Origin: Thalassoglobus neptunius
GTDB lineage: Bacteria; Planctomycetota; Planctomycetia; Planctomycetales; Planctomycetaceae
Length of the DNA: 64,000 bases
Assembly: GCF_007859735.1 (NCBI RefSeq)
Contig: NZ_SIHI01000001.1
Location: 1,384,251-1,448,250 of the forward strand
Direction of reading: 5' to 3'
Part shown: positions 9,073-18,023 of the stretch, one piece after another
How the letters are laid out: the number at the start of each line of letters is the position of its first letter
Numbering within the stretch: position 1 is the first letter of the stretch
The notes under the pieces: model-generated
Told to the model about the DNA's origin: nothing
Database searches by the model: none
The model's input: only the letters and a program-made list of their open reading frames with translations
Position numbers and translations under genes: made by a program

Positions 9073-10227
9073 ATGAGAAAAACATTCCTTTTGTTGATCG
9101 CGTGCGGAGCATGGAGTTTCGTTTCTGGATGCGTTGAGGAAAACCCACCAGAAGACACGACCGCAAAGCCGGTCGTCGAACCAGCCGTTGAGAATCCGCC
9201 GCCGAGCGAGTCCCAAGCCCCTCCTCCCGCTGAGGGAGCAGATGACGAGAATATGGTTCAGGCGATTCGGCGTGCTGCAGCCAACGTGAAGGTGAACAGC
9301 GACGGTGTCGTGACCGAAGTTGACTATCGCGGCAAGAAGGTCAATGACGAGTATCTTCTGATTCTGACGAAGCTGAGTGGTTTGCAGTCGGTCTTGTTGA
9401 ACGAAACCGAAATCACGGATGCGGGTCTTGAAACACTCGGGAAAATTGAGACGTTGAGAAATCTCGACTTGCGTGACTGTCCGATCAGCAACGACGGACT
9501 CGCTCACCTCGTCGGGCTGAAAAATCTGCGAGCGCTCCGGCTTTCCGGAAAATCAGGAGCCACGACAGTCGACGATGATGGAATGGAATCGGTCGGACAA
9601 TTGACGAACCTGAAAGCCTTGCTGCTTGATTTTCTGTGGGTCAGCGGCGACGGACTTGCGAAGCTGAACAGCCTCGAAAACCTCGAAGAATTGTATCTCG
9701 CCGGGACACTCGTCGGGGATGAAGATCTCAAGCAGGTGCAGCAGTTTCCGAACCTTAAAAAGTTGCGGATTTCGAAATTGTCGCAAGTGACAGGCGCGGG
9801 GCTGACACACATTCAGGAACTGCCGTTGACCGATCTCGATCTGAGTGAAAGCAGCTCGATGTTTGACAACGATCTTTCAGCGTTGGCGAACATGAATGAT
9901 CTTCAGCGACTCAATCTGTGGCGTGTCGCGATGACTGACGCAGGAGCCGCTCACCTTGCCGGGCTGACCAAAATGAAATGGCTCAACCTCGACAACACAC
10001 AGGTGACGGACGCCGGGATTCCGAGTTTGAAGGAGATGTCTGACCTTGAGTTTTTGCACTTGGGGTCGACTTCGGTCACCGATGAGGGAATTCAGGAGTT
10101 GGCGGCGTTGAAAGCTCTCAAAGATTTGAAGGTGACGCGAACTGCCGTAACGGAAGCTGGTGTCGACGAGCTTCAAAAGAAGCTGCCGGATGTTTCGATT
10201 CAACTCAAGTACATCGAGGGACAATAG
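9073..10227 (+). CDS. Leucine-rich-repeat lipoprotein
   Basis: A 384-residue predicted lipoprotein. The signal peptide ends in the lipobox FVSGC (Cys near residue 20), followed by a Pro/Glu-rich linker to about residue 60. After this come roughly ten LRRs of the cysteine-free bacterial type (LxxLxLxxTxVTDAGLxxL), for example TQVTDAGIPSLKEM and TSVTDEGIQELAAL. Planctomycetes carry many such proteins, most likely binding scaffolds, and no partner is known. It follows the Gfo/Idh/MocA gene by about 50 bases, so may be its operon partner. A very strong terminator follows. Confidence 0.87.
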   Translation: MRKTFLLLIACGAWSFVSGCVEENPPEDTTAKPVVEPAVENPPPSESQAPPPAEGADDENMVQAIRRAAANVKVNSDGVVTEVDYRGKKVNDEYLLILTKLSGLQSVLLNETEITDAGLETLGKIETLRNLDLRDCPISNDGLAHLVGLKNLRALRLSGKSGATTVDDDGMESVGQLTNLKALLLDFLWVSGDGLAKLNSLENLEELYLAGTLVGDEDLKQVQQFPNLKKLRISKLSQVTGAGLTHIQELPLTDLDLSESSSMFDNDLSALANMNDLQRLNLWRVAMTDAGAAHLAGLTKMKWLNLDNTQVTDAGIPSLKEMSDLEFLHLGSTSVTDEGIQELAALKALKDLKVTRTAVTEAGVDELQKKLPDVSIQLKYIEGQ

Positions 10228-10327
10228 CGTTCAGTTTCTGAATGAATGTCCAACAAGAAGATCTGAGACAATTCGCGAGCAAGTTTGTCTCGATTGTTCA
10301 AACGAGTTGGATTTGAATCGAACATGA

Positions 10328-10369
10328 AAAAATCGCCGTCGATAACGAGTCTGATCGACGGCGATTTTT
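10328..10369. terminator. Bidirectional intrinsic terminator
   Basis: A perfect 16-bp stem (AAAAATCGCCGTCGAT pairing with its complement) and a 10-base loop, with A and T runs at its two ends. It separates the convergent LRR (+) and Gfo/Idh/MocA (-) genes and should stop transcription from both sides. Confidence 0.93.
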
Positions 10370-10435
10370 CTGTTTGGAGCAACACTCGTCGTGAGAAACA
10401 AGCTCAGACGGGTGCAGCGAAATCTTGCCAATGCT

Positions 10436-11740
10436 TTAGGCGACTTCCCAGCCTTCTCGGTACTGCTTGGAAATGTACTGATCGGCTGCATCGGTGTTGG
10501 TTGCTTTCAGCTTTGCAGCGTCCCATTCGAGCTTCTGACCAGTTCGATAAGCCACGTTGCCGAGAAGAACCGTTTCCGTGAGTGCTCCGGCATAGTCAAA
10601 GTTGCAAAGTGGTTGAGTTCCATCTTTGCAAGCTTTGATCCATTCTGCGTGTTGGCCGATGGAAGATTCGATCCACGGAGTCGGAGGTTGGAAGTCAGCG
10701 AATTTTTCTTTCGGGAACAGTCTGTAGTTGTTGTAATCAGCGAACATTTTCCCTTCGCTGCCGACAAACATCACTCCGCTTCCCGGAACTCGTTCGCCAG
10801 CCACTTCGCGAGGAGTTTGATCTCCGTCGTACCAGATCAATTTGCACGCAGCGAGATCTTCCCGGGCTGGGAATTCGTATTCCACGCTCAAGCCGAGTGG
10901 GCATGTTTCCTCGTGGACTTTCGGACCATGAGCAACACAGCTTGTTGGATGACGTAGCTTGAGAGCCCAGAATGGGAGGTCCATGTAATGGCATCCCATG
11001 TCGCCGAGCGTCCCTTGACCGAAATCCCACCAGCGTCGCCACTGTGCGGGATGGTAGCGGCCAGCGGCATATGGTCGTTCAGGTGCTGGGCCAAGCCACA
11101 GATCCCAGTGAAGGTGAGCCGGTGGTTCGGTTCCATTCTCTGGTCGTTCACCTCCGCCCCAGCCTTTGCCGACCCAAACGTGAACGTCGGTCACGTCTCC
11201 AATCGCTCCCGATTGAATGATCTCGACGACGCGTCGATAGTTGTCGCCTGCGTGAATCTGCGTTCCCATTTGCGTGACAACGCCGTGCTCTTTGGCTGCT
11301 TCGGCGATGATGCGGGCTTCCTGAACTGTGTGCGTCAGCGGTTTTTCGCAGTAGACGTGAAGCCCCTGTCGAATCGCCCGGATCGTTGCCGGGGCATGAT
11401 GGTGGTCCGTTGTCCCGATGACAACTGCGTCGATCTTGCCCTTTTCCTGATCGAGCATTTCACGATAGTCGTGATACGTGCGGGCGTTTGGAAACTCGCC
11501 AAGCTTTCGCTTCAGGTAGTTCTCGTCAACATCGACGAGGGCCACAATGTTTTCGCCTTGGACTCCCTGAATATCATTCGCTGCACGGTTGGCTGTTCCG
11601 ATGCAGGCGATGTTGAGTTTTTCGTTGGGGGAACTCGATTCCTGTGCTTTTGCTCCAGTCCAGACAGAACTGGCGATGGCAGCGGCGCCAGCCGTTGTGG
11701 CCTGGATGAATGTCCGACGTGAGGTACGTGGGTTCAACAT
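10436..11740 (-). CDS. Gfo/Idh/MocA family oxidoreductase, Tat-exported
   Basis: A 434-residue paralogue of the gene at 7707. The Tat signal is SRRTFIQATTAGAAAIAS. The Rossmann motif is NIACIGTANRAANDI, with VALVDVDE at the second strand. CEKPLTHTVQEA retains the canonical EKP, unlike the first copy. GTLGDMGCHYMDLPFW marks the C-terminal domain. The likely role is oxidation or reduction of a sugar derivative outside the cytoplasm. It is transcribed alone, towards the shared terminator. The ATG at 11740 is the only sensible start. Confidence 0.92.
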   Translation of the reverse strand: MLNPRTSRRTFIQATTAGAAAIASSVWTGAKAQESSSPNEKLNIACIGTANRAANDIQGVQGENIVALVDVDENYLKRKLGEFPNARTYHDYREMLDQEKGKIDAVVIGTTDHHHAPATIRAIRQGLHVYCEKPLTHTVQEARIIAEAAKEHGVVTQMGTQIHAGDNYRRVVEIIQSGAIGDVTDVHVWVGKGWGGGERPENGTEPPAHLHWDLWLGPAPERPYAAGRYHPAQWRRWWDFGQGTLGDMGCHYMDLPFWALKLRHPTSCVAHGPKVHEETCPLGLSVEYEFPAREDLAACKLIWYDGDQTPREVAGERVPGSGVMFVGSEGKMFADYNNYRLFPKEKFADFQPPTPWIESSIGQHAEWIKACKDGTQPLCNFDYAGALTETVLLGNVAYRTGQKLEWDAAKLKATNTDAADQYISKQYREGWEVA

Positions 11741-12066
11741 GGTGAGATTGTCCTCAATGGTAAGAAAGGAAGTCCGTGGTGGTGGGAGATCAGTAGACTC
11801 GTGCGGGCAATGAATCTCGGACCGTTACATATCCTGTCGCTTTGAGGGTGTCAGCGTCAAGTATTGTCGTGATCGATCAGTCAAAATCGGAATGGCATGA
11901 TTGACATTTTGGATCGGTTGAGATGCTGGAAGATCGGGGTGGATCAAGATATGTTGATGCACAGGTTGTTTCAGATGGGGTTAGGACGTTGTGTCGATGC
12001 GACCGCAAAAACTCCCCAAAATACTCCCGAGGAAACAGTTTCTCCAAAAGAAAGTGAGCGTTCGCG
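11741..12066. other. Intergenic region, divergent promoters
   Basis: A 326-base gap between the divergent Gfo/Idh/MocA gene and the sulfatase operon. It must carry both promoters. I see no conserved sigma-54 spacing, no strong inverted repeat and no likely gene. Confidence 0.4.
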
Positions 12067-13866
12067 ATGCGAGGTCACGGATTGTGTTGTCTTCTCATTG
12101 TTCTGGCGAATTGTTCGGCGCAAAGCGTCGTTGCTGAAGGTCAGCCCAATGTTGTTTTGGTGATTACTGATGACCAAGGGTACGGAGATCTCTCCTGTCA
12201 TGGAAATCCCGTCCTTAAGACTCCCGCGATTGATGCTCTCTTCGAAGAAAGTGTTCGGCTGACGGACTATCACGTTTCGCCAACGTGCTCGCCGACACGC
12301 GCAGCCCTGGTCACGGGACACTGGACGAATCGCACAGGGGTTTGGCATACGATTATGGGACGGTCGATGCTTCGTGAAAATGAAGTGACTATGGGGCAGA
12401 TCTTCAAAGACAATGGGTACGCAACCGGAATGTTTGGGAAGTGGCACTTGGGAGACAATGCCCCCTATCGCCCTGAAGATCGCGGCTATACTGAGGTTTT
12501 GCGTCACGGTGGAGGGGGTGTCGGGCAGACTCCTGACTACTGGGACAACGCCTATTTCGACGGAAGCTACTGGCACAACGGAGAAGTTGAACCGGCGGAA
12601 GGATTCTGCACGGACGTCTTCTTCGAAGCAGCCATGGATTTTATTGACGAGGAAAGCTCCGCGGGACGCCCGTTTCTGGCCTATATCGCGACCAACGCAC
12701 CACACGGCCCCATGCATTCTCCAGAAGAATTCAGCGCTCCCTATGCCGGTCTCAATAATTTTGGCCTCGAGAACTTCTTCGGAATGATTGCCAATATCGA
12801 TTACAACGTTGAGCGTTTGAGATCGTTTCTTGATGAGAAAAACTTGACGGAAAATACGATCTTCATCTTCACGACGGATAACGGATCGTCATCGGGATGG
12901 AAGCTTCATAACTCGGGAATGCGAGCGGGTAAGGGAAGCCCTTACGACGGCGGGCATCGTGTTCCATTCTTTATCTACTGGCCAGAAGGCGATCTGACAG
13001 GCGGCCGGGATGTCACACCGATCACCGCGCATGTGGATGTCATTCCGACACTCCTCGAACTGTGTGGTTTGACTCCCCCGAAATCAGTGAAGTTTGACGG
13101 ACAAAGTATTGTTTCACTCCTCAAAGGTGAGGACAGCGATTGGCCTGATCGAATCCTTGTGACCGATTCTCAACGAGTCAATGATCCCATCAAGTGGAGA
13201 CAAAGCTCGGTGATGACCTCGCAGTGGCGATTGATCAACGGGAAAGAACTATACGACATTCAGCAAGATCCCGGACAAGAGTCGGACATCGCCTCCGGTC
13301 ATCCGGAAGTGGTCGAACGCCTCCGGGATTTCTACGAAGAGTGGTGGGCCGATCTGCTTCCTTCCTTCAAACAGAATGCAGCGATTCATCTGGGAGATGC
13401 ACGCGATAATCCAGCTCGGTTAACATCGCATGACTGGATCACGACCGGTTCGACTCCATGGAATCAAGGTCACATTCGCAGTGCATTAAACGGGGATGCG
13501 AATACAGGTTTCTGGAATGTGAACGTCCTTGAAGATGGCCTCTACCGAATTCGTCTACGACGATGGCCCGAAGAGACTCAGGCTGCGCTGAATGCCGAAC
13601 TTCCTCCGGGTGATCCTGTTCCTGGGACGAAAGCCTTCCGAACGACGCCCGGAAAGCCGATCAATCCAGTGCGTGCGACATTGAAAATCGGAGATCTGGT
13701 CGAAGAGAAATCTGTCGATCCAGACGCCGAGGAAGTTGTGTTCGAAGTGCAGATTCCTGCTGGTCCAACTCAGATGTCGGCATTGCTCGAAGCTCCTGAT
13801 GGAACCGTCTATGGCGCTTACTATGCCTACGTCGAAAAGCTCAATCAAAGGGCGTCTCTTGATTGA
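12067..13866 (+). CDS. Sulfatase (arylsulfatase family), exported
   Basis: A 599-residue formylglycine sulfatase with a signal peptide. The formylglycine site is C74 in CSPTR, which a maturase must oxidise. Metal ligands start at TDDQGYGD (D35, D36), with GKWHLGD further on and the second metal site in FTTDNGSSSG. About 120 residues follow the catalytic domain and look like a beta-sandwich extension (EDGLYRIRLRRWPEE). Planctomycetes use such enzymes to desulfate algal polysaccharides. First gene of a three-gene operon; its stop overlaps the next gene. Confidence 0.93.
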   Translation: MRGHGLCCLLIVLANCSAQSVVAEGQPNVVLVITDDQGYGDLSCHGNPVLKTPAIDALFEESVRLTDYHVSPTCSPTRAALVTGHWTNRTGVWHTIMGRSMLRENEVTMGQIFKDNGYATGMFGKWHLGDNAPYRPEDRGYTEVLRHGGGGVGQTPDYWDNAYFDGSYWHNGEVEPAEGFCTDVFFEAAMDFIDEESSAGRPFLAYIATNAPHGPMHSPEEFSAPYAGLNNFGLENFFGMIANIDYNVERLRSFLDEKNLTENTIFIFTTDNGSSSGWKLHNSGMRAGKGSPYDGGHRVPFFIYWPEGDLTGGRDVTPITAHVDVIPTLLELCGLTPPKSVKFDGQSIVSLLKGEDSDWPDRILVTDSQRVNDPIKWRQSSVMTSQWRLINGKELYDIQQDPGQESDIASGHPEVVERLRDFYEEWWADLLPSFKQNAAIHLGDARDNPARLTSHDWITTGSTPWNQGHIRSALNGDANTGFWNVNVLEDGLYRIRLRRWPEETQAALNAELPPGDPVPGTKAFRTTPGKPINPVRATLKIGDLVEEKSVDPDAEEVVFEVQIPAGPTQMSALLEAPDGTVYGAYYAYVEKLNQRASLD

Positions 13867-14833
13867 TCGGCCCGGTTGGAATCGCACAAAGCGTCGCGGT
13901 TGCTTAAAGAAAGTCCTTCTGCTGGGGTTGGGGGTGATTGTTTTCTCGTCCCCGGCAGATGGGCAGGATTCGGCAGCGACGTTTGAATTTCGAGATCACG
14001 ATGTCGTCATTCGTGACGGAAAGAATGTCATCGCAAGATATGTCTTTTCCGATGCGGAGATTCCGCGTCCGTATCTCTGCGATGTCGCGGCGCCCAATCA
14101 GTTTCAGGTGACACGTCGTCATCCTCCAAAACCGGATCTCGATGCCACTGATCATGCGACGATGCATCCGGGAATCTGGTTGGCTTTCGGCGATTTGAGT
14201 GGCTCGGACTTCTGGAGAAACCGGGCCACGATTCAGCATGTCGAATTTCTGTCAGACGCGCAGGATGACGGGGAGCCTCGAACTCTGCGGGAACGAAAAC
14301 GCTATCTTTCGAAAGACGGAAAACGACTCTGCGAGGAAGAGTTTTCGTTGCAAGTTATTGTCCTCAAAAATGCCTTCGTGTTTGAATTCGATTCCGTGTT
14401 CACCAGCGATCAAGAGTTCTTCTTTGGAGATCAGGAAGAGATGGGTTTAGGAGTCCGCGCAGCGACGGAACTCGCGGAGAACGCCGGTGGAAGTATGAAG
14501 AGCTCAGGCGGGGCGGAGTCTGCAAAAGTGATCTGGGGTCAACCTGCCGAGTGGTGCGATTTGAGTCGTGCGATTGAACAGGACAAAGTCGGCGTCGCCA
14601 TTTTCTGTCATCGCGAGAACTTCCGAAGCAGCTGCATGCATGCTCGTGACTACGGCTTGATGACCGCAAATCTCTTTGGTCGAGAAGCAATGAAACAGGG
14701 CGAACGGAGTCGGATCACTGTGCAGCCGGGAGAAGAATTCCGCCTGCGGTATGCTGTGTTTGTCTACGCTGTTCCCGCTGAACGAACCATCGACATCGAA
14801 CATTTCTATCAAGACTATCTGGAGCGAAATTGA
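13859..14833 (+). CDS. DUF6807 (PmoA-like) family protein, exported
   Basis: A second DUF6807 protein of about 324 residues. It has a signal peptide (KKVLLLGLGVIVFSSPADG) and the family motif TDHATMHPGIWLAFGDLSG near residue 95. The start is uncertain because no ATG sits close to the signal peptide. TTG 13859 overlaps the sulfatase stop (TTGATTGA), has an AAAGGG-like upstream sequence and gives a normal n-region. ATGs at 13811 and 13823 lie further inside the sulfatase. The stop overlaps the next ATG as TGATG. Being sandwiched between two sulfatases supports a role in sulfated glycan breakdown. Confidence 0.8.
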   Translation: MIDRPGWNRTKRRGCLKKVLLLGLGVIVFSSPADGQDSAATFEFRDHDVVIRDGKNVIARYVFSDAEIPRPYLCDVAAPNQFQVTRRHPPKPDLDATDHATMHPGIWLAFGDLSGSDFWRNRATIQHVEFLSDAQDDGEPRTLRERKRYLSKDGKRLCEEEFSLQVIVLKNAFVFEFDSVFTSDQEFFFGDQEEMGLGVRAATELAENAGGSMKSSGGAESAKVIWGQPAEWCDLSRAIEQDKVGVAIFCHRENFRSSCMHARDYGLMTANLFGREAMKQGERSRITVQPGEEFRLRYAVFVYAVPAERTIDIEHFYQDYLERN

Positions 14834-16383
14834 TGTACTCAGGGAATCGAAACGTCACGCTTACGGCGATGGGGGCATTGGTCTTGCTCTTTGCAATGAG
14901 TGGGCATTCCGTCTGTCGAGGAGCGGATCAACCGAATGTCGTCTTGATCTATACCGACGATCAGGGTTACGGCGACATGAGTTCTTTGAACCCGGACAGC
15001 CGGTTTCAGACTCCAAGCCTCGATCGACTGGCTCGCGAAGGAATCCTCTTTACCGACGCGCATTGTTCCGACACCGTCTGCACTCCTTCTCGTTATGGAT
15101 TGCTCACAGGCAGATACAGCTGGCGGACTTCTCTCAAAAGCGGTGTCTTCGGAGCCGAACGAGAAGGTCTGATTGCGGATGATCGCATGACGCTGGCATC
15201 GTTGTTTTCGAATCAGGGATATCGAACGATTATGGTCGGCAAGTGGCATCTGGGGATGGATTTCCCTGGTGATGCGCCGACTCGGAAAAATCCTGACTCA
15301 CGCGATTGGAGTCAACCGGTCCGTGATATGCCGCTCGACAAAGGGTTTGATACGTTCTTCGGGATTCCAGCATCGATGAACTATGGAGTCCTTGCCTGGC
15401 TTGATGGACGATATGCAAGTGTGCCTCCTACGCAGTTCACGAAGAAGAAGCCCAATCAACGAGCAATCTCCGACTATCGAATCATGCCTCCATACGAAAC
15501 CTCTCCCGCTCCGGATCTGATGGAGGTGGCCCCCGACTTTATTGACCATGATTGCCTGACGCGGTTTACTGATCGAGCGATTGAAGAAATTCGAAAGTCT
15601 GCGCACGAAGATCAACAGCCATCTCCGTTCTTTCTCTATCTTCCTTTCACTTCCCCTCACAAGCCGGTCATTACGTTGCCGCAATTCCAGGGCAAAAGTG
15701 AAGCGGGTGAGTACGGAGACTTCATGATCGAGACGGACTGGCATATCGGCCGACTGTTGGATGTTCTCGATGAGTTGCAACTTGCAGAGAACACCATTGT
15801 GATCGTTACCAGCGACAATGGTCCGGAAACGACATGGAAACAAAGACTGAAACAATACGGTCATGCAAGTAACGGTCCGTTTCGCGAGGGAAAACGCTCC
15901 ATCTACGAAGGAGGACATCGAGTCCCGTTTGTGATGCGATGGCCGAATCGCATTCTCCCCGGGAGACTCACGGGCGCGACGATCTGTCAGACCGATCTTC
16001 TGGCTACAATGGCCGAACTTCTGGATGTTCCTCTGCCAGATGGAGCCGGAGAAGACAGCCAAAGCTTCTTGCCAGTGCTTCTCAGTGAGGATTCTCAGCA
16101 CACTCGAGTGCCCATGATTCATCACTCTTCTGGAGGAGGATTCGCCATCAGAGACGGAAACTGGAAGTTGATCCTCCCACATCGAAAGCAGAAAAGTGAG
16201 CTCTACAACATCCGTGAAGATCCGGGTGAGCAACACGACCTTCTCGCAGAACATCCGGAAATCGCGAGTCGCTTGACGTCCGCCATCACGGAGATCGTCG
16301 AGAACGGACGTTCAACTCCCGGGGTCCCGCAGAAGAACGATACCGGTTACTGGAGCGATCTCACCTGGATCAAACAGAATTGA
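14833..16383 (+). CDS. Sulfatase, exported
   Basis: A 516-residue formylglycine sulfatase. After a signal peptide ending near SVCRGA come the metal-site aspartates (YTDDQGYGDM), the formylglycine site C83 in CTPSR, VGKWHLGMDFPG, the second-site VTSDNGPET, and KRSIYEGGHRVP. Length is typical. ATG 14833 shares one base with the upstream stop (TGATG) and has GGAG twelve bases before, so translation is probably coupled. It differs clearly from the first sulfatase, so the pair probably act on different sulfate positions or sugars. Confidence 0.93.
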   Translation: MYSGNRNVTLTAMGALVLLFAMSGHSVCRGADQPNVVLIYTDDQGYGDMSSLNPDSRFQTPSLDRLAREGILFTDAHCSDTVCTPSRYGLLTGRYSWRTSLKSGVFGAEREGLIADDRMTLASLFSNQGYRTIMVGKWHLGMDFPGDAPTRKNPDSRDWSQPVRDMPLDKGFDTFFGIPASMNYGVLAWLDGRYASVPPTQFTKKKPNQRAISDYRIMPPYETSPAPDLMEVAPDFIDHDCLTRFTDRAIEEIRKSAHEDQQPSPFFLYLPFTSPHKPVITLPQFQGKSEAGEYGDFMIETDWHIGRLLDVLDELQLAENTIVIVTSDNGPETTWKQRLKQYGHASNGPFREGKRSIYEGGHRVPFVMRWPNRILPGRLTGATICQTDLLATMAELLDVPLPDGAGEDSQSFLPVLLSEDSQHTRVPMIHHSSGGGFAIRDGNWKLILPHRKQKSELYNIREDPGEQHDLLAEHPEIASRLTSAITEIVENGRSTPGVPQKNDTGYWSDLTWIKQN

Positions 16384-16668
16384 TGTCTCTCAACCGCTTT
16401 CACGGTTGCTCTGCGCCCGAGCCGGGGAGATGTTTAAGATTGCCAGGAATAGGTTTTGCCCGAAAATCGTTTTGCCCGATAAATGATTCTCATCGGGTTC
16501 AGGGTTGTGTGACTTCCTGAATGCGTTCGGGAAGATTGCATGAAATACAGCCTCAGACTGATCAATCATTCGATGATCGGTGTCGCGGACGTTACCATTT
16601 GAAAAGATGGTTTGACGGTTCGCCACGGGGAATGACGAGCCTTTTTTGATTCTATTTTGGAGACGTCA
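16384..16668. other. Intergenic region after sulfatase operon
   Basis: A weak hairpin (CAACCG / CGGTTG, 16391-16408, no T tract) may end the sulfatase operon. The 11-base word GTTTTGCCCGA occurs twice, at 16453 and 16469. Nothing else is recognisable. Confidence 0.35.
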
Positions 16669-17061
16669 ATGGGCAACATGAACCGTGAAAAGAACCGCGC
16701 TGTCTGGTTTGATCTGCCTGTCGAAGACCTCGATCGGGCGGCCGAGTTTTATCGTCATGTTCTTGCAGTCGGAGTGGACATCGAAGAATTTAATGGCACT
16801 CGATTTGGTGTGATCGAACACGAAGACGGCAACGGTGGTTGTCTTGTGATTCGAAGCGAGGAAATCACAGCGACGAAGGGAGTGCTGATTTATCTCAATG
16901 TTCACGGACGAATCAATGACGCGATTGAGTGTGTGAACAACTACGGAGGCGAAGTGATTGAAGAGGTCCATTCGATTGGTCCACATGGATTGCGAGCTAT
17001 CATTCTCGACACCGAGGGAAACCGAATTGCCCTTCACTCGGACCATGTTGACGATGCATAA
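16669..17061 (+). CDS. VOC (glyoxalase-like) family protein
   Basis: A 130-residue single-module vicinal oxygen chelate protein. The start (AVWFDLPVEDLDRAAEFYRHVL) is the standard beta-alpha opening of the fold, and the second half ends in DTEGNRIALHS, the usual metal-side strand. Superfamily members include glyoxalase I, dioxygenases and resistance proteins. The His/Glu ligands needed for a definite enzyme call are not all obvious, so no substrate is assigned. ATG 16669 is chosen because GGAG is correctly spaced before it. Confidence 0.8.
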   Translation: MGNMNREKNRAVWFDLPVEDLDRAAEFYRHVLAVGVDIEEFNGTRFGVIEHEDGNGGCLVIRSEEITATKGVLIYLNVHGRINDAIECVNNYGGEVIEEVHSIGPHGLRAIILDTEGNRIALHSDHVDDA

Positions 17062-17177
17062 GATGAGCATCGCGAACGATCAATAATGATCTTCAAAGTC
17101 ACTTCGTACACGCCTTTCGTGATCGCGTGTCGTTTCGAAGCGTGCTGTGTTGAAACTTGTTTTTAAGAGAGGTGCTA

Positions 17178-17975
17178 TTGGCTGCGATTTCGTCACTCCT
17201 CATCGTTTTAACGTTGTCACTTCTGGTGACGCGTGTCGCGGCGATGGCTTTGATGCTCACGGGACTTTCGAAAGAAGTTGCCCGATTTCAGGCGCGTTCT
17301 GCGTTCACGGGAGTTGGATTCCCGGCACGAGAATCGGAAGAGATTGTCAATCACCCGATCCGTCGACGCATCGTCATGCTTTTGATGCTGCTGGGAAACC
17401 TCGGGATCGGTGCGGTCGTGGCGACACTCATGGTTTCGTTTCTGCAAACCTCTGAATCGCAGTATTGGTGGCTGCGGATCATTTTCCTCGCGTCCGGGTT
17501 GATCGCTCTCTGGCTGATTGCAAGAAATCGTTTTATCGAGAAACATCTGAACCGGTTAATTTCCAAAATCCTCCGGAGATGGGGTGATCTTCCGCGTCGA
17601 AATTATGCGGCGATTCTTCAACTCGAAGGCGGATTTGCTGTGAGTGAGCTGCTCGTCAATCCGAAGGATTGGGTGGCCGGAAAGAGGCTCGCCGAATTGC
17701 GGCTTCCCAACGAAGGAGTGCTTGTGCTGGGGATTCGCCGTGCGAAAGACGGGACCTTCGTGGGGACTCCCCACGGAGCGACTGAAGTTCACGCCAACGA
17801 CACATTAATTGTGTATGGACGTGTCGAAAGTGTTTCCGACCTCGACAAGCGGACATTCGGAAGACGCGGTGACGAAGCTCATCGCGAAGCAGTCTTGAAA
17901 CACTCAAGTGAAACAGGCGATCAGAGTTTGAATGACTCTTCCAAAGTCCGGGATGACCAAACCGAGTCACCGTGA
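17178..17975 (+). CDS. Membrane protein with C-terminal TrkA-C (RCK-C) domain
   Basis: About 265 residues. Three or four hydrophobic segments lie in the first 125 residues (LIVLTLSLLVTRVAAM; IVMLLMLLGNLGIGAVV; IIFLASGLIALWLIA). A TrkA-C-like domain follows (ELLVNPKDWVAGKRLAELRLPNEGVLVLGIRR, quoted here only by its ends, and a terminal DTLIVYGR). TrkA-C domains bind ligands such as cyclic dinucleotides and gate cation channels. No pore or NAD-binding domain is seen, so this is probably a sensor or accessory subunit. The start is uncertain: TTG 17178 has AGAGAGG at good spacing, and TTG 17157 is also open. Confidence 0.75.
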   Translation: MAAISSLLIVLTLSLLVTRVAAMALMLTGLSKEVARFQARSAFTGVGFPARESEEIVNHPIRRRIVMLLMLLGNLGIGAVVATLMVSFLQTSESQYWWLRIIFLASGLIALWLIARNRFIEKHLNRLISKILRRWGDLPRRNYAAILQLEGGFAVSELLVNPKDWVAGKRLAELRLPNEGVLVLGIRRAKDGTFVGTPHGATEVHANDTLIVYGRVESVSDLDKRTFGRRGDEAHREAVLKHSSETGDQSLNDSSKVRDDQTESP

Positions 17976-18023
17976 GTATTAAGCGTTCATCCGGATTAGA
18001 GTCTGCAGGCGAGGCGACCGAGT

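Noticed and set aside
10988-11722. 244-codon plus-strand frame opposite the second Gfo/Idh/MocA gene
   Set aside because: It is a shadow of a well-supported gene. The translated product has no domain.
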